In this document: positions 8,844 to 16,897 of the stretch, piece after piece | How positions within the stretch are numbered: the first letter of the stretch is position 1 | How the letters are laid out: each line of letters opens with the position of its first letter | NCBI RefSeq assembly: GCF_004363245.1 | Contig: NZ_SNYV01000011.1 | Span: 558,001 to 622,000 of the forward strand | Direction of reading: 5' to 3' | Length of the DNA stretch: 64,000 nucleotides | DNA from: Sphingobacterium yanglingense | GTDB lineage: Bacteria; Bacteroidota; Bacteroidia; Sphingobacteriales; Sphingobacteriaceae | Translations under genes and position numbers: made by a program | Notes under the pieces: model-generated | What the model was told of the DNA's origin: nothing | Databases searched by the model: none | The model's input: only the letters and a program-made list of their open reading frames with translations

Positions 8844-10046
8844 ATGAAAAGAATACTCAACATATTAGGGCCTGGCATCATCACTGCCGCTCTTGTTTTT
8901 GGCCCGAGCAAAATGACAATAACATCAAAAATGGGAGCTGACTATGCCTACTCCCTGATATGGATTGTTTTTGTGGCCCTATTTTTTATGGGCGTCTATA
9001 CAGCAATGTGTTCTCGCATCGGAGCCTCTCAAGAAAAAAGCCTATTGACCTTAATCAAAACCTATTTCAATAAGCCGATTGGTATTGCGATAGGTATTGG
9101 CGTGTTTTTGGTCGCTACATCTTTCCAAGCTGGAAATAGTATTGGTGTAGGTATTGCTATAGGCGAGGCCACAGGCACAGCTCCTTATATATGGGTTATT
9201 GTATTTACCATCTTAGGAATATGCCTTTTGTTTTTCCCTTCATTCTACAAAGTAATGGAGAAACTGATGATAGCACTAGTATTGCTTATGCTTGCTTGTT
9301 TTGTTGCTACATTATTCCTGGCGGAGATAGACATCAAAGAGTTTGGCAAGGGTCTTATTCCATCTATCCCAGACGGATCGTTGGGGCTAGTTATTGCTTT
9401 TACAGCATCTTGCTTCTCTTTGGTGGGCGCATTCTATCAGAGTTACTTAATACAGGAGCGCAAAAAAATGAGTACTGAAGGTATCAGTATAAAAAAAGCG
9501 GAACGAGGAGGCTTCGTTGGGGTAGGGATCCTAGGATTTATGAGTCTTGCGGTCATGGTTTGTGCGGCTGCGGTTTTATTTCCCAAAGGCATACATGTCG
9601 GTAGTGCAGCAGAAATGGGCAAAGCTTTAGAGCCTTTGTTTGGCAAACATGCGAGTTCTCTCTTCTTCGTCGGTTTATTTGGTGCCGCTTTCTCCTCCTT
9701 AGTAGGTAATGCAACAGTTGGAGGAGCCCTCTTAGGGGACGCACTAGGTTTTGGCAGTAGCTTGAGTAGTACAAAAGTAAAGTTCCTGATTTCAATAGTC
9801 ATGATACTCGGCTGTATTGTGGCTGTTAGTTTCGGGAAATTGCCTTTGGAACTCATCGTTATCGCACAGAGTATCACTATCTTCCTTGTCCCGTTCATAG
9901 GTGTTTCTATTTATGCAATTGCTAATAGCAAAAAAGTAATGGGAGATAAGGCGAATAATCTATTCTATAAAATAGTAGGAGCCCTTGGTCTGCTGGTAAT
10001 ATTGATTTTAATGGTTAGTAATGTTTACGATATGTTTTTAAAGTAA
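8844..10046 (+). CDS. NRAMP-family-like integral membrane transporter with altered metal-site motifs
   Basis: A 400-residue membrane protein with about 11 hydrophobic helices. The opening LGPGIITAALVFGPSKMT is the start of an NRAMP transporter, but the canonical DPGN of helix 1 is replaced by GPSK. In helix 6 the usual Ala-x-x-Met-Pro-His region reads GAFYQSYLIQER, so the metal-binding Asp, Asn and Met appear to be missing. The protein probably does not carry Mn/Fe in the classical way and may transport a different solute. It is embedded in a putative sugar catabolic operon, 5 bases after the dehydrogenase and 1 base before the epimerase gene, which suggests an organic substrate or a counter-ion. 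Fold call is firm, substrate open. Confidence 0.8.
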   Translation: MKRILNILGPGIITAALVFGPSKMTITSKMGADYAYSLIWIVFVALFFMGVYTAMCSRIGASQEKSLLTLIKTYFNKPIGIAIGIGVFLVATSFQAGNSIGVGIAIGEATGTAPYIWVIVFTILGICLLFFPSFYKVMEKLMIALVLLMLACFVATLFLAEIDIKEFGKGLIPSIPDGSLGLVIAFTASCFSLVGAFYQSYLIQERKKMSTEGISIKKAERGGFVGVGILGFMSLAVMVCAAAVLFPKGIHVGSAAEMGKALEPLFGKHASSLFFVGLFGAAFSSLVGNATVGGALLGDALGFGSSLSSTKVKFLISIVMILGCIVAVSFGKLPLELIVIAQSITIFLVPFIGVSIYAIANSKKVMGDKANNLFYKIVGALGLLVILILMVSNVYDMFLK

Positions 10047-10047
10047 T

Positions 10048-11070
10048 ATGGAAAATAAAATTTTAAGAGAATTAGAAGAAAAATACACCAAGCCATCTGC
10101 TGATTTCTTGGCGGACTTGAAGAATATCGACGGCGACTTTGTTTTTCTAGGAATAGGAGGAAAGATGGGGCCGAGTATGGCCAAGCTACTTATCGATGGT
10201 TTAAAAGCATTAGGTTTGAAGCGCAAGGTATACGGTGTATCCCGCTTCTCGGACAAAGAGGGTAAAAACTATTTGGAAAGCTTAGGCATAGAGACTATCG
10301 CGTGCGACTTACTCGATGATGATGCTTTACAACAATTACCCGATGTAAAGAACGTTATATACCTAGCTGGGTTCAAATTCGGCGCTGTTGGTAAAGAAGA
10401 CTTTACTTGGGCAATGAATACCTACCTTCCAGGAAGAGTAGCGGACAAGTTTAAAAACTCTAGAATAGTCGCACTTTCATCCGGTAACGTATTGCCTTTC
10501 GTTCCCGTTACATCGGCAGGGGTAGACGAAGAAGTTGATCCGGAACCTATCGGTGAATACGCACAAAGTACCTTAGGTAGAGAGCGTATTTTCACCTATT
10601 TCAGTAAAAAGAACAATACACCAACACTTCTTTATCGCCTCAACTATGCTGTCGATTTTAGATACGGGGTGGTCAGAGAAATTGCAAAGCAAGTCTATAA
10701 TGAGCAAGCTATTGACCTTACGAGTAATAATGTCAACGTGATCTGGCAACACGATGCCAACGAGATCGCTATACGCAGTCTTTTACACACAGCTTCTCCA
10801 GCAAAAGTGCTCAATGTAACCGGGCCAGAGATATTATCCATCAAGTGGGTTGCCGAAAAAATAGGGCAGGGTTTAGGTAAAAAAGCAATATTTATCAATG
10901 AGCCGGAAAACACCGCATTATTGAATAATGCCGCAGAATGCCATCGCTTATTTGGCTTTCCTAAGGTCGGTATATTAGAAATTATAGATATCACTGTACA
11001 GTGGATACGCAATAATGGTGATGAGTTTGGTAAGGATACACATTTTCAAGAGAGGAAGGGTAAATTTTAA
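10048..11070 (+). CDS. NAD-dependent epimerase/dehydratase family protein
   Basis: A 340-residue short-chain (extended SDR) protein. A nucleotide-binding loop, FLGIGGKMG, lies near residue 36; VIYLAGFKFG and VALSSGNVLPF are the following Rossmann strands. The usual YxxxK is replaced by a region around GEYAQSTLGRER, so the catalytic Tyr/Lys pair is not classical (Lys replaced). It lies between the NRAMP-like gene and the DapA-like gene, with a 1-base overlap to the latter, so translation is coupled. It probably acts on a sugar or sugar acid within the same pathway; the exact reaction (oxidation, epimerisation or dehydration) cannot be told. Confidence 0.78.
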   Translation: MENKILRELEEKYTKPSADFLADLKNIDGDFVFLGIGGKMGPSMAKLLIDGLKALGLKRKVYGVSRFSDKEGKNYLESLGIETIACDLLDDDALQQLPDVKNVIYLAGFKFGAVGKEDFTWAMNTYLPGRVADKFKNSRIVALSSGNVLPFVPVTSAGVDEEVDPEPIGEYAQSTLGRERIFTYFSKKNNTPTLLYRLNYAVDFRYGVVREIAKQVYNEQAIDLTSNNVNVIWQHDANEIAIRSLLHTASPAKVLNVTGPEILSIKWVAEKIGQGLGKKAIFINEPENTALLNNAAECHRLFGFPKVGILEIIDITVQWIRNNGDEFGKDTHFQERKGKF

Positions 11071-12140
11071 TGAAAAGACTCGATAAAGACAAAAAAGAAT
11101 TACTATTCGCAGGTACAGTTTTACCTGCCAACCCGCTATGCTTAAATGAGCAACGGCAATTAGATGAAGAAGGACAGCGATTACTGACCAAGTACTACAT
11201 CGCCAGCGGAGCAGACGGCATCGCTATTGGCGTGCATTCCACCCAATTTGAGATACGTCTACCAGAACACAATCTACTCGAAGATGTCTTTAGAATCACC
11301 AGTGAAGTGGTAGACTCCTGCAAAATCGACAGGCCCTTCATTAAGATAGCCGGGATAGTTGGTCCTACAGAACAAGCGATTTCCGAAGCCGAATTAGCCG
11401 TTAAATACGGATACGACATGGGGCTATTAAGTATGGGTGGACTGCAGGATTTGACAGAGGAAGAGATATTAAAGCGCACTGAAGCCGTTGCGCAGATTAT
11501 ACCTGTATTCGGTTTCTACCTACAACCATCTGTTGGTGGTCGGATATTCACCTATGACTTTTGGACAAAATTTGTAGCTATCGATAATGTTATCGCCATC
11601 AAGTGCGCTTCGTTTAATCGTTATCAGACTCTAGATGTCGTTCGTGCAATTGCCAACTCCCCCCGAAGAGACGATATCGCATTGTACACCGGTAACGACG
11701 ATAATATTGTTGCAGATTTACTATCGCTATACAAATTCAATGTTGATGGCCAAGAACGGACTGTACAATTCAGAGGTGGTCTCTTAGGACATTGGGCCGT
11801 TTGGACCAGTAAGGCTGTAGAATTACTTAAATTGGTTAAAGATTTCAAAGCCAATCCGAGCCATGAAAAATGGGTACATTTACAGGTTCTGAACAATCAA
11901 ACTACCGATGCCAACGCCGCACTATTTGACGTAGCAAATGATTTCCACGGCTGCATTCCAGGTATACATGAAGTCCTGCGCAGACAGGGCCTTATGAAAG
12001 GCATTTGGTGTTTGAATCCAGACGAAGTTCTTTCAGAAGGACAATATGAAGAACTGACGCGGATTCAGAACGATTATCCCAACTTAAATGATGATGCATT
12101 CGTCAATGAGTTTTTAAAGCAACAGTCATCGAAGGCATAA
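11070..12140 (+). CDS. Dihydrodipicolinate synthase (DapA/NAL) family aldolase
   Basis: A 356-residue protein of the class I aldolase family that includes DapA, N-acetylneuraminate lyase and KDG-type aldolases. Evidence: an N-terminal beta strand leading to DGIAIGVHSTQFEIRL (positions about 50-65), the GLLSMGG block, FGFYLQPSVGG near 148, and the Schiff-base lysine in AIKCASFNRYQ near 176. It is somewhat longer than the usual 290-310 residues, with extra C-terminal helices. As the last gene of the LacI-linked set and followed by a terminator, it is more likely a catabolic keto-acid or hydroxy-acid lyase than the lysine-pathway enzyme. Confidence 0.82.
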   Translation: MKRLDKDKKELLFAGTVLPANPLCLNEQRQLDEEGQRLLTKYYIASGADGIAIGVHSTQFEIRLPEHNLLEDVFRITSEVVDSCKIDRPFIKIAGIVGPTEQAISEAELAVKYGYDMGLLSMGGLQDLTEEEILKRTEAVAQIIPVFGFYLQPSVGGRIFTYDFWTKFVAIDNVIAIKCASFNRYQTLDVVRAIANSPRRDDIALYTGNDDNIVADLLSLYKFNVDGQERTVQFRGGLLGHWAVWTSKAVELLKLVKDFKANPSHEKWVHLQVLNNQTTDANAALFDVANDFHGCIPGIHEVLRRQGLMKGIWCLNPDEVLSEGQYEELTRIQNDYPNLNDDAFVNEFLKQQSSKA

Positions 12141-12177
12141 AATGGTAAGCAGTTTGCTATCGATGTAATGTTAGCCT

Positions 12178-12231
12178 GTCGGTACCATCCCCCAACGGTC
12201 ATTTCGAAAGGGGATAGGTATCGACTTTTTT
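12178..12231 (+). terminator. Terminator ending the LacI-linked operon
   Basis: An imperfect hairpin (GGTACC-ATCCCC with GGGGAT-AGGTATC, one bulge) followed by a T-rich run. The rest of the 313-base gap (12141-12453) is AT-rich; no gene is seen in it. Confidence 0.65.
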
Positions 12232-12453
12232 CTCTTTATCAACCCTTCAATAGCAGTTTCAATATCAGAAGCCATTATCCGCTACAAATTCTCTCTCTTA
12301 CACCTGCGAATCGTAAATTATGGTAACTAATCGTAAGTGAAATAACTTTTTTTCAATAGAAAGTTTGTTACTTCGGGTATAATTTAGAAACATAACTTGT
12401 AGTCAAACGTACTTCACTTATATGCTTATTTCTAATTTTCAACTTCGATAGAC

Positions 12454-13353
12454 ATGAAACTAACAACATGTATTAAATCCGCTCTGTTGTCTCTCATCAT
12501 ATTACAGCAACAAAGCAACGCCCAGACAACAAACGACAAGCGTATCAACGCTTCTCCACGAATGGAAGAAAAAGTACTGCATGAGCCTTATTTCAACTAC
12601 TATTTAGACTTCCAGAATTATGCTACCAACAAGACGAGTAGGTACCCCGAACTTTATAAAAAATATACCCTGGTAGATTCAATGCCCATATACTATCCTG
12701 TCACCAAAAAAGCAGAAGAGTACCCATCACCATGCTATCAGATTATGAACGATGGAACCGTCAAAACTGGGATGTCCTATCATTATACTTTTTTGTTGCA
12801 GCTATTCTATAAGCGGTTGAGCTGTCTTAAAGATGGTAGCAAATTAGACCCAGACTTTATGAAGTACCAAGCTTTTGACTCGTTTGATTCGGAGACCGTC
12901 CGCGAGTCTATAGAGCTGCTCGAACTGTATGACAAGAAAAGAATAAAAGAAGGTGAGTTGGACGGATTATTTGAAAGAGCTAAAATTCTCTTTAAGCAAG
13001 AAGAGTATAAGCACTCCAATGCAATTTTTTCCTTTCTAGCTACGGTGGATGAACATTATCGTGAAGCAGCTTTTAATAATGTCGGTTTATCATTTTACCA
13101 TCAGAAATCATATCGCAAGGCACTCGACTATTTCGAGCGCGCCATTACACTTTACCCTGAGGGCTACTTAGGTTATCTTAACGCAGGTGCCGCACGCACT
13201 TACCTTCCAGTTGATTTGGGTGACTATAACCCCAGCATTTATTACTTCAAGAAAGCTTACGAACTCGCTCCAAACAACCCCAATGTTATCATGAACTATA
13301 AAAACGCGGTGAAACAGCAACTCGGACAAAGAGGAATTGACATACAAGACTAA
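12454..13353 (+). CDS. Secreted tetratricopeptide-repeat protein
   Basis: A 299-residue protein with a signal peptide (hydrophobic core about residues 8-18, cleavage after SNA near 23). The C-terminal half (about residues 165-290) is made of TPR-like helical pairs: a segment ending YREAAFNNVGLSFYHQ, then SYRKALDYFERAITLYPEGYLGYLNAG, then IYYFKKAYELAPNNPNVIMNY. The N-terminal 150 residues have no recognised domain. It is followed 15 bases later by a WG-repeat lipoprotein, so both are probably periplasmic and co-transcribed. TPRs mediate protein contacts; the partner is unknown. Confidence 0.75.
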   Translation: MKLTTCIKSALLSLIILQQQSNAQTTNDKRINASPRMEEKVLHEPYFNYYLDFQNYATNKTSRYPELYKKYTLVDSMPIYYPVTKKAEEYPSPCYQIMNDGTVKTGMSYHYTFLLQLFYKRLSCLKDGSKLDPDFMKYQAFDSFDSETVRESIELLELYDKKRIKEGELDGLFERAKILFKQEEYKHSNAIFSFLATVDEHYREAAFNNVGLSFYHQKSYRKALDYFERAITLYPEGYLGYLNAGAARTYLPVDLGDYNPSIYYFKKAYELAPNNPNVIMNYKNAVKQQLGQRGIDIQD

Positions 13354-13368
13354 AGATCACTATTAAAT

Positions 13369-14109
13369 ATGAAACCTAGAGAGTACATAAGGCAGACCAT
13401 TTACGCAATCGTAATAACATCGACAATTTCATGCAACAATACACCCAAAACGATCGAATCAGACCTAAGAAGAGATACACCAACTATTAAATACCTGTCC
13501 GGTTATTACAATCCTACCGATGACACTTGGGAAAAGGCCGACACCGCCTATGAGCAGATTATTCGCTTCGAAGGAGATAGCTTAGCATTCTTCTCTAAAC
13601 AAGGCGATAGTGGACTACCCAATACAATCGGTGTAATTGATAGGAGTGGACGGGTATGCGTGCAACCTATCTATTTTAGCAGCACTTTGAAGCCCATGTA
13701 CGGATTCTGGGAAGTACAGGATAGTCTACAAAAGGTGGGACTGGTGGATTTAAAAGGTGACGAAATTGTAGCTCCACAATACGATGACATATTTCTTATC
13801 TCCGAATACATGGAAATAGATCCTAATCTCATTAAAGTTAAAAAAGAGGGGAAAGAAGGATTTATAAATCGCGAAGGAACCATATTAATTCCGCTTACCT
13901 ATGAGTCATTAGTACTCGCGGGCAAAAACCGGATTATGTTCATGCAAGCACCACAGCAATGGGGTATTATGGATTACCAGTCCAACGTTATTGTCACCCC
14001 CATCTTCACCCATTCTGCAACCTTTGAAAATGGCACAGCACGCCTACAGCAAGCTAATGGAGAGACCTATCTGGTAGAAGAGGATGGTCATATGAAAAAA
14101 GCTTTTTAA
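13369..14109 (+). CDS. WG-repeat lipoprotein
   Basis: A 246-residue exported protein with a lipoprotein signal ending in TISC (Cys about 22). It has at least three WG/KWG-type repeats: IGVIDRSGRVCVQPIYF, VGLVDLKGDEIVAPQYDD and EGFINREGTILIPLTYES, then a fourth, diverged copy around WGIMDYQSNVIVTPIF. WG repeats form small beta propellers thought to bind proteins or peptides. It lies just downstream of the TPR protein on the same strand. No enzymatic residues are evident. Confidence 0.78.
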   Translation: MKPREYIRQTIYAIVITSTISCNNTPKTIESDLRRDTPTIKYLSGYYNPTDDTWEKADTAYEQIIRFEGDSLAFFSKQGDSGLPNTIGVIDRSGRVCVQPIYFSSTLKPMYGFWEVQDSLQKVGLVDLKGDEIVAPQYDDIFLISEYMEIDPNLIKVKKEGKEGFINREGTILIPLTYESLVLAGKNRIMFMQAPQQWGIMDYQSNVIVTPIFTHSATFENGTARLQQANGETYLVEEDGHMKKAF

Positions 14110-14131
14110 AAAGCTTTGAGAGAGGAGAAAC

Positions 14132-14160
14132 AAAAAATCCCCATATTGCTATGAGGATTT
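14132..14160 (-). terminator. Terminator of the tRNA-Met gene
   Basis: On the minus strand: AAATCCTCATA, a short loop, TATGGGGATTT and then Ts, directly after the tRNA 3' end. It lies between the tRNA and the convergent WG-repeat gene. Confidence 0.75.
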
Positions 14161-14163
14161 CTG

Positions 14164-14237
14164 TGCGCCCACCTGGGCTCGAACCAGGGACCAAAAGATT
14201 ATGAGTCTTCTACTCTAACCGACTGAGCTATAGGCGC
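14164..14237 (-). tRNA. tRNA-Met (anticodon CAT)
   Basis: 74 bases, minus strand. Acceptor GCGCCTA/TGGGCGC, D arm with AGTCGGTTAGA, anticodon arm AAGA-CTCATAA-TCTT giving anticodon CAT, T arm CCTGG-TTCGAGC-CCAGG, discriminator A. CCA is not encoded. CAT can be elongator Met or Ile2 (lysidine-modified); this cannot be settled by eye. Confidence 0.95.
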
Positions 14238-14322
14238 GGTTATTTTGTTTACCAAAAGTACAACTTTATTCCCTTTTGGTGATGCAATTATCGATATTTG
14301 TAACGAGAAAACAAAATTTTAA

Positions 14323-14955
14323 ATGCAAAAAATTGAAAATATTATTTTGGATTACGGCAATGTAATCTTCATGATTGACTTTGTGAAATCGCAAGATGCT
14401 TTTACTCAATTAGGTATCCCCAGTGCTAACGAAATATTCGCTCATCATGGTCAGATAGCATTATTTGATGATTTTGACAAAGGAATTGCGACTCCCGATG
14501 ATTTTAGAGAGGGCATCCGAAAATTGACCGGTAATTTCGAGTTGACCGATTTAGAAATTGATACCGCTTGGAATGCATTATTGATTGGAGTACCTACAGG
14601 AAAACATGAACTACTATTGGAACTAAAGGCCAAATTCAGAACCTTCCTCTTGAGCAATAATAACGCCATACATTATGCTTATTGTATGCAGCATATACAA
14701 GAGACTTATGGGATCAAAGATAACACTGTCTTTTTTGAGCAGACCTACTATTCGCACTTGATGGGTATGCGCAAACCCGACCAAGAAATATTTCAGTTTA
14801 TACTAGAGGAAAATGGACTTATTCCAGAGCATACACTATTTGTTGATGATAGCCCTCATCATTTAGCAACCGCTTCTTCTTTAGGTATACATACGGCATT
14901 ATGTACAAAGGACAATCCATTAGAAAAAATCATGAAAGACTGGAAATTAGTTTGA
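14323..14955 (+). CDS. HAD-superfamily hydrolase (subfamily IA)
   Basis: A 210-residue cytosolic phosphatase-like protein. Motif I is IILDYGNVIF near residue 8 (the nucleophile Asp; the DxGNV form is common in the YihX-like branch), motif II is FLLSNNN near 108, the motif III lysine is in MRKPDQEIF near 148, and motif IV is LFVDDSPHH near 170. Length fits. Such enzymes dephosphorylate sugar phosphates or nucleotides. It lies just upstream of rpsU but probably is not co-transcribed, since a -7 box for rpsU lies in between. Confidence 0.87.
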   Translation: MQKIENIILDYGNVIFMIDFVKSQDAFTQLGIPSANEIFAHHGQIALFDDFDKGIATPDDFREGIRKLTGNFELTDLEIDTAWNALLIGVPTGKHELLLELKAKFRTFLLSNNNAIHYAYCMQHIQETYGIKDNTVFFEQTYYSHLMGMRKPDQEIFQFILEENGLIPEHTLFVDDSPHHLATASSLGIHTALCTKDNPLEKIMKDWKLV

Positions 14956-14984
14956 TTTTTTTTAGTTTTTTAAATATTATCTAT

Positions 14985-14992
14985 TACCTTTG
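14985..14992 (+). promoter_or_regulatory. Putative -7 box (TACCTTTG) of rpsU
   Basis: Matches TAnnTTTG and lies 43 bases before the rpsU ATG, giving a leader of roughly 35-38 bases that includes the strong Shine-Dalgarno site. The upstream DNA is T-rich without a clear TTTG at 19-base spacing. Confidence 0.5.
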
Positions 14993-15012
14993 CATCCACA
15001 AGAATTTTATAC

Positions 15013-15025
15013 AAGGAAAGGAGGT
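15013..15025 (+). promoter_or_regulatory. Very strong Shine-Dalgarno sequence of rpsU
   Basis: AAGGAAAGGAGGT, about 9 bases before the ATG at 15035. Most other genes in this window lack such a sequence, as is normal in Bacteroidetes, so this one stands out and fixes the S21 start. Confidence 0.85.
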
Positions 15026-15034
15026 ATCAGAACT

Positions 15035-15226
15035 ATGATTATCGTAAATGTAAAAGAAGGAGAATCTTTAGATAGAGCATTGAAGCGTTTCAAGAAGAAA
15101 TTTGAGAAAACTGGAGTATTACGCGAGCTACGTTCTCGTCAAGCTTACGAGAAGAAATCTGTATCTCGTCGTATCCAAGTGAAAAAAGCTATCTACAAAC
15201 AAGGATTACAGCAAGAACAAGCGTAA
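15035..15226 (+). CDS. rpsU: 30S ribosomal protein S21 (bS21)
   Basis: A 63-residue basic protein: [22 protein letters not shown] with a C-terminal half rich in Arg/Lys, as in bS21, which sits near the 3' end of 16S rRNA on the small subunit. The ATG at 15035 is chosen over an upstream in-frame start because of the perfect AAGGAAAGGAGGT site 9 bases before it and the family's usual length. In Flavobacterium johnsoniae bS21 helps occlude the anti-Shine-Dalgarno of the ribosome and its own mRNA has a strong Shine-Dalgarno, giving autoregulation; the arrangement here fits that model. A terminator follows directly. Confidence 0.97.
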   Translation: MIIVNVKEGESLDRALKRFKKKFEKTGVLRELRSRQAYEKKSVSRRIQVKKAIYKQGLQQEQA

Positions 15227-15247
15227 CTATTGTTTACAGCATAAAGG

Positions 15248-15276
15248 AGACCAACTTATTAAGTTGGTCTTTTTTG
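15248..15276 (+). terminator. Terminator of rpsU
   Basis: Perfect stem AGACCAACTT/AAGTTGGTCT with a 3-base loop followed by a T-run, 21 bases after the rpsU stop. Confidence 0.92.
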
Positions 15277-15408
15277 TTATATACATATATCATTTGTCAA
15301 CAAACAGAACTATTTATTTCTTATTGAGCACATTACGAAAAAACAGTCAAAATAAGTCATTTTTCTTTTCTTAAACTGACTTAAAATTGTATCTTCGTGC
15401 TCGCTTAG

Positions 15409-15496
15409 GGAGAGATGTCTGAGCGGTTGAAAGAGCAGACCTGGAAAGTCTGTATACGGGATGACCGTATCGTGGGTTCGAATCCCACTCTCTCCG
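15409..15496 (+). tRNA. tRNA-Ser (anticodon GGA)
   Basis: 88 bases, class II. Acceptor GGAGAGA/TCTCTCC, discriminator G, anticodon arm AGAC-CTGGAAA-GTCT (GGA), long variable arm TACGGGATGACCGTA, T arm GTGGG-TTCGAAT-CCCAC. CCA is not encoded (G is followed by CAA). A possible -7 box TATCTTCG lies at 15390-15397. Confidence 0.97.
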
Positions 15497-15498
15497 CA

Positions 15499-15536
15499 AA
15501 AGAAACTTCATCGAAAGATGAAGTTTCTTTGTTTTA
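15499..15536 (+). terminator. Terminator of tRNA-Ser
   Basis: Perfect 12-bp stem AGAAACTTCATC/GATGAAGTTTCT with a GAAA loop and a T-rich tail. Confidence 0.9.
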
Positions 15537-15571
15537 TAGGGGATGAGAACACAATGGGGTTCGATTCATAC

Positions 15572-15602
15572 AAAAAAAACCTTCACCAAAAGATGAAGGT
15601 TT
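15572..15602 (-). terminator. Terminator of the minus-strand secreted protein gene
   Basis: Reading on the minus strand: AAACCTTCA, loop, TGAAGGTTT followed by Ts. It lies 36 bases beyond the stop of the gene ending at 15638. Confidence 0.75.
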
Positions 15603-15637
15603 CGTGTTATAAGGAAATACTCCTTGCCGCTGCTTGG

Positions 15638-16672
15638 TTAAAAATCAAGCAAATTCTCTTCTAAATTTGAAGACTGATGTTCTAACAGCTCCTTATAAAA
15701 CAAATCTGCCTGCTTTCTGGATAGCATTTGGTGTTTTATATAGTGTTCTTTACGATACATTGCTGCTCTCAAAAAGTAAGCCTGGAACTCTGTCAGATCG
15801 TAGCGACCGTAAAGATTAAAGTATATACACATATCACCCAGAAACTCCACCACATAGTCAGAAGTCTTTTCATCCAACTTTTGCGACCAACCTATCACCT
15901 CACAGTAGTTAAGATGCGGTAGGGTGTTCGAAAACTCGATCCGTTCTTCCGTAGTACCACCCACCAACAGTTCCAAATCCCTCGTATTGATCGTAATCGT
16001 CTCTTCAAAGTCTATGCTATCTTTAACCAATTGTCCTACCAATTCATATTGTCTATCCTCATCTATAAAAAAATCTGCCGTGATCACCACCCAACCCGGC
16101 TCTAGCTGCACTGAGGGAACTCCAGACATTTTCAACACGGTTTTACAAGCCTCATTATAATCTACACCATCTTCACGATTAAAAGCGAAAACCCGCATTT
16201 GCGTATTATTCTCTTCCTCATGGTAGTACATTTTACAATCTCTATATTCTCCCACTTCCCACAAGATATCAGACAGCTGATAATAGTCATCCGGTTTTTC
16301 CAGCGAGGTATCTTTTTCTTTATACCCATTAAAAGCAAGGTAACCCCCATTCATCATTCGACCATCTACCTCATACGTTACGCCCTCGTGTTCATAATCC
16401 ATACTTAGGAACGAAAGATAATCCTTTCCGAAGCCTTCTTTATACTGCGAGCTCATCACCGGCGAACTTCCATCCGTACTGTAAAGGACAATAGAGGTGT
16501 CTCCATTTGTATAGATATGATAGGCCAGGCGCTCCTTATACCTGTACTTCACGACAAAGGAACTATCAGCTTCCAAGATTCCTGTTCTGTCTAATCCCAC
16601 ATACGAGCTCGCATAACCAACTGTGCCAATCAGTAATCCAAATAGTGCAAACACTAAATTTCTAGTTTTCAT
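15638..16672 (-). CDS. Secreted protein of unknown function
   Basis: A 344-residue protein with an N-terminal signal peptide (hydrophobic residues 6-20, GYAS cleavage region). I do not recognise a domain. The mature part is acidic and rich in Tyr, with many short beta-like segments; two Cys lie in the middle (YRDCKMYY and NEACKTVL) and two near 270-285 (LNYCEVIG and GDMCIYF). The gene stands alone on the minus strand between a tRNA terminator and the FAD oxidoreductase gene, which starts divergently. Probably periplasmic. Confidence 0.6.
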   Translation of the reverse strand: MKTRNLVFALFGLLIGTVGYASSYVGLDRTGILEADSSFVVKYRYKERLAYHIYTNGDTSIVLYSTDGSSPVMSSQYKEGFGKDYLSFLSMDYEHEGVTYEVDGRMMNGGYLAFNGYKEKDTSLEKPDDYYQLSDILWEVGEYRDCKMYYHEEENNTQMRVFAFNREDGVDYNEACKTVLKMSGVPSVQLEPGWVVITADFFIDEDRQYELVGQLVKDSIDFEETITINTRDLELLVGGTTEERIEFSNTLPHLNYCEVIGWSQKLDEKTSDYVVEFLGDMCIYFNLYGRYDLTEFQAYFLRAAMYRKEHYIKHQMLSRKQADLFYKELLEHQSSNLEENLLDF

Positions 16673-16897
16673 TCTTTAAATCATTTATGATGTCAAAAGT
16701 AAAAACCAGCCCTTATTTTACGAAGCCGTATTTACAATTCGCAAACAAACTTTATAATCCGCTTAGCCACCATCGGAATCTTACTTTTTTACTGGCAAAT
16801 GTACATTCTGTTTCGTATTTTGACAGGTATATTAAACACGCTCTTTCTCGCGTACATCCGACGATAACAACGAAGCAACACTTATAATAAAACAAAC

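Noticed and set aside
9443..9898. Long minus-strand frame inside the NRAMP-like gene
   Set aside because: It is antisense to a clear membrane protein and its composition (Pro/Lys/Ser) is that of a shadow frame.
14095..14117. AAAAAGCTTT direct repeat at the end of the WG gene
   Set aside because: Short A/T repeat overlapping coding sequence; no clear hairpin or function.
15461..15819. Open frames running out of tRNA-Ser into the terminators
   Set aside because: They begin inside the tRNA or a hairpin and match no protein.
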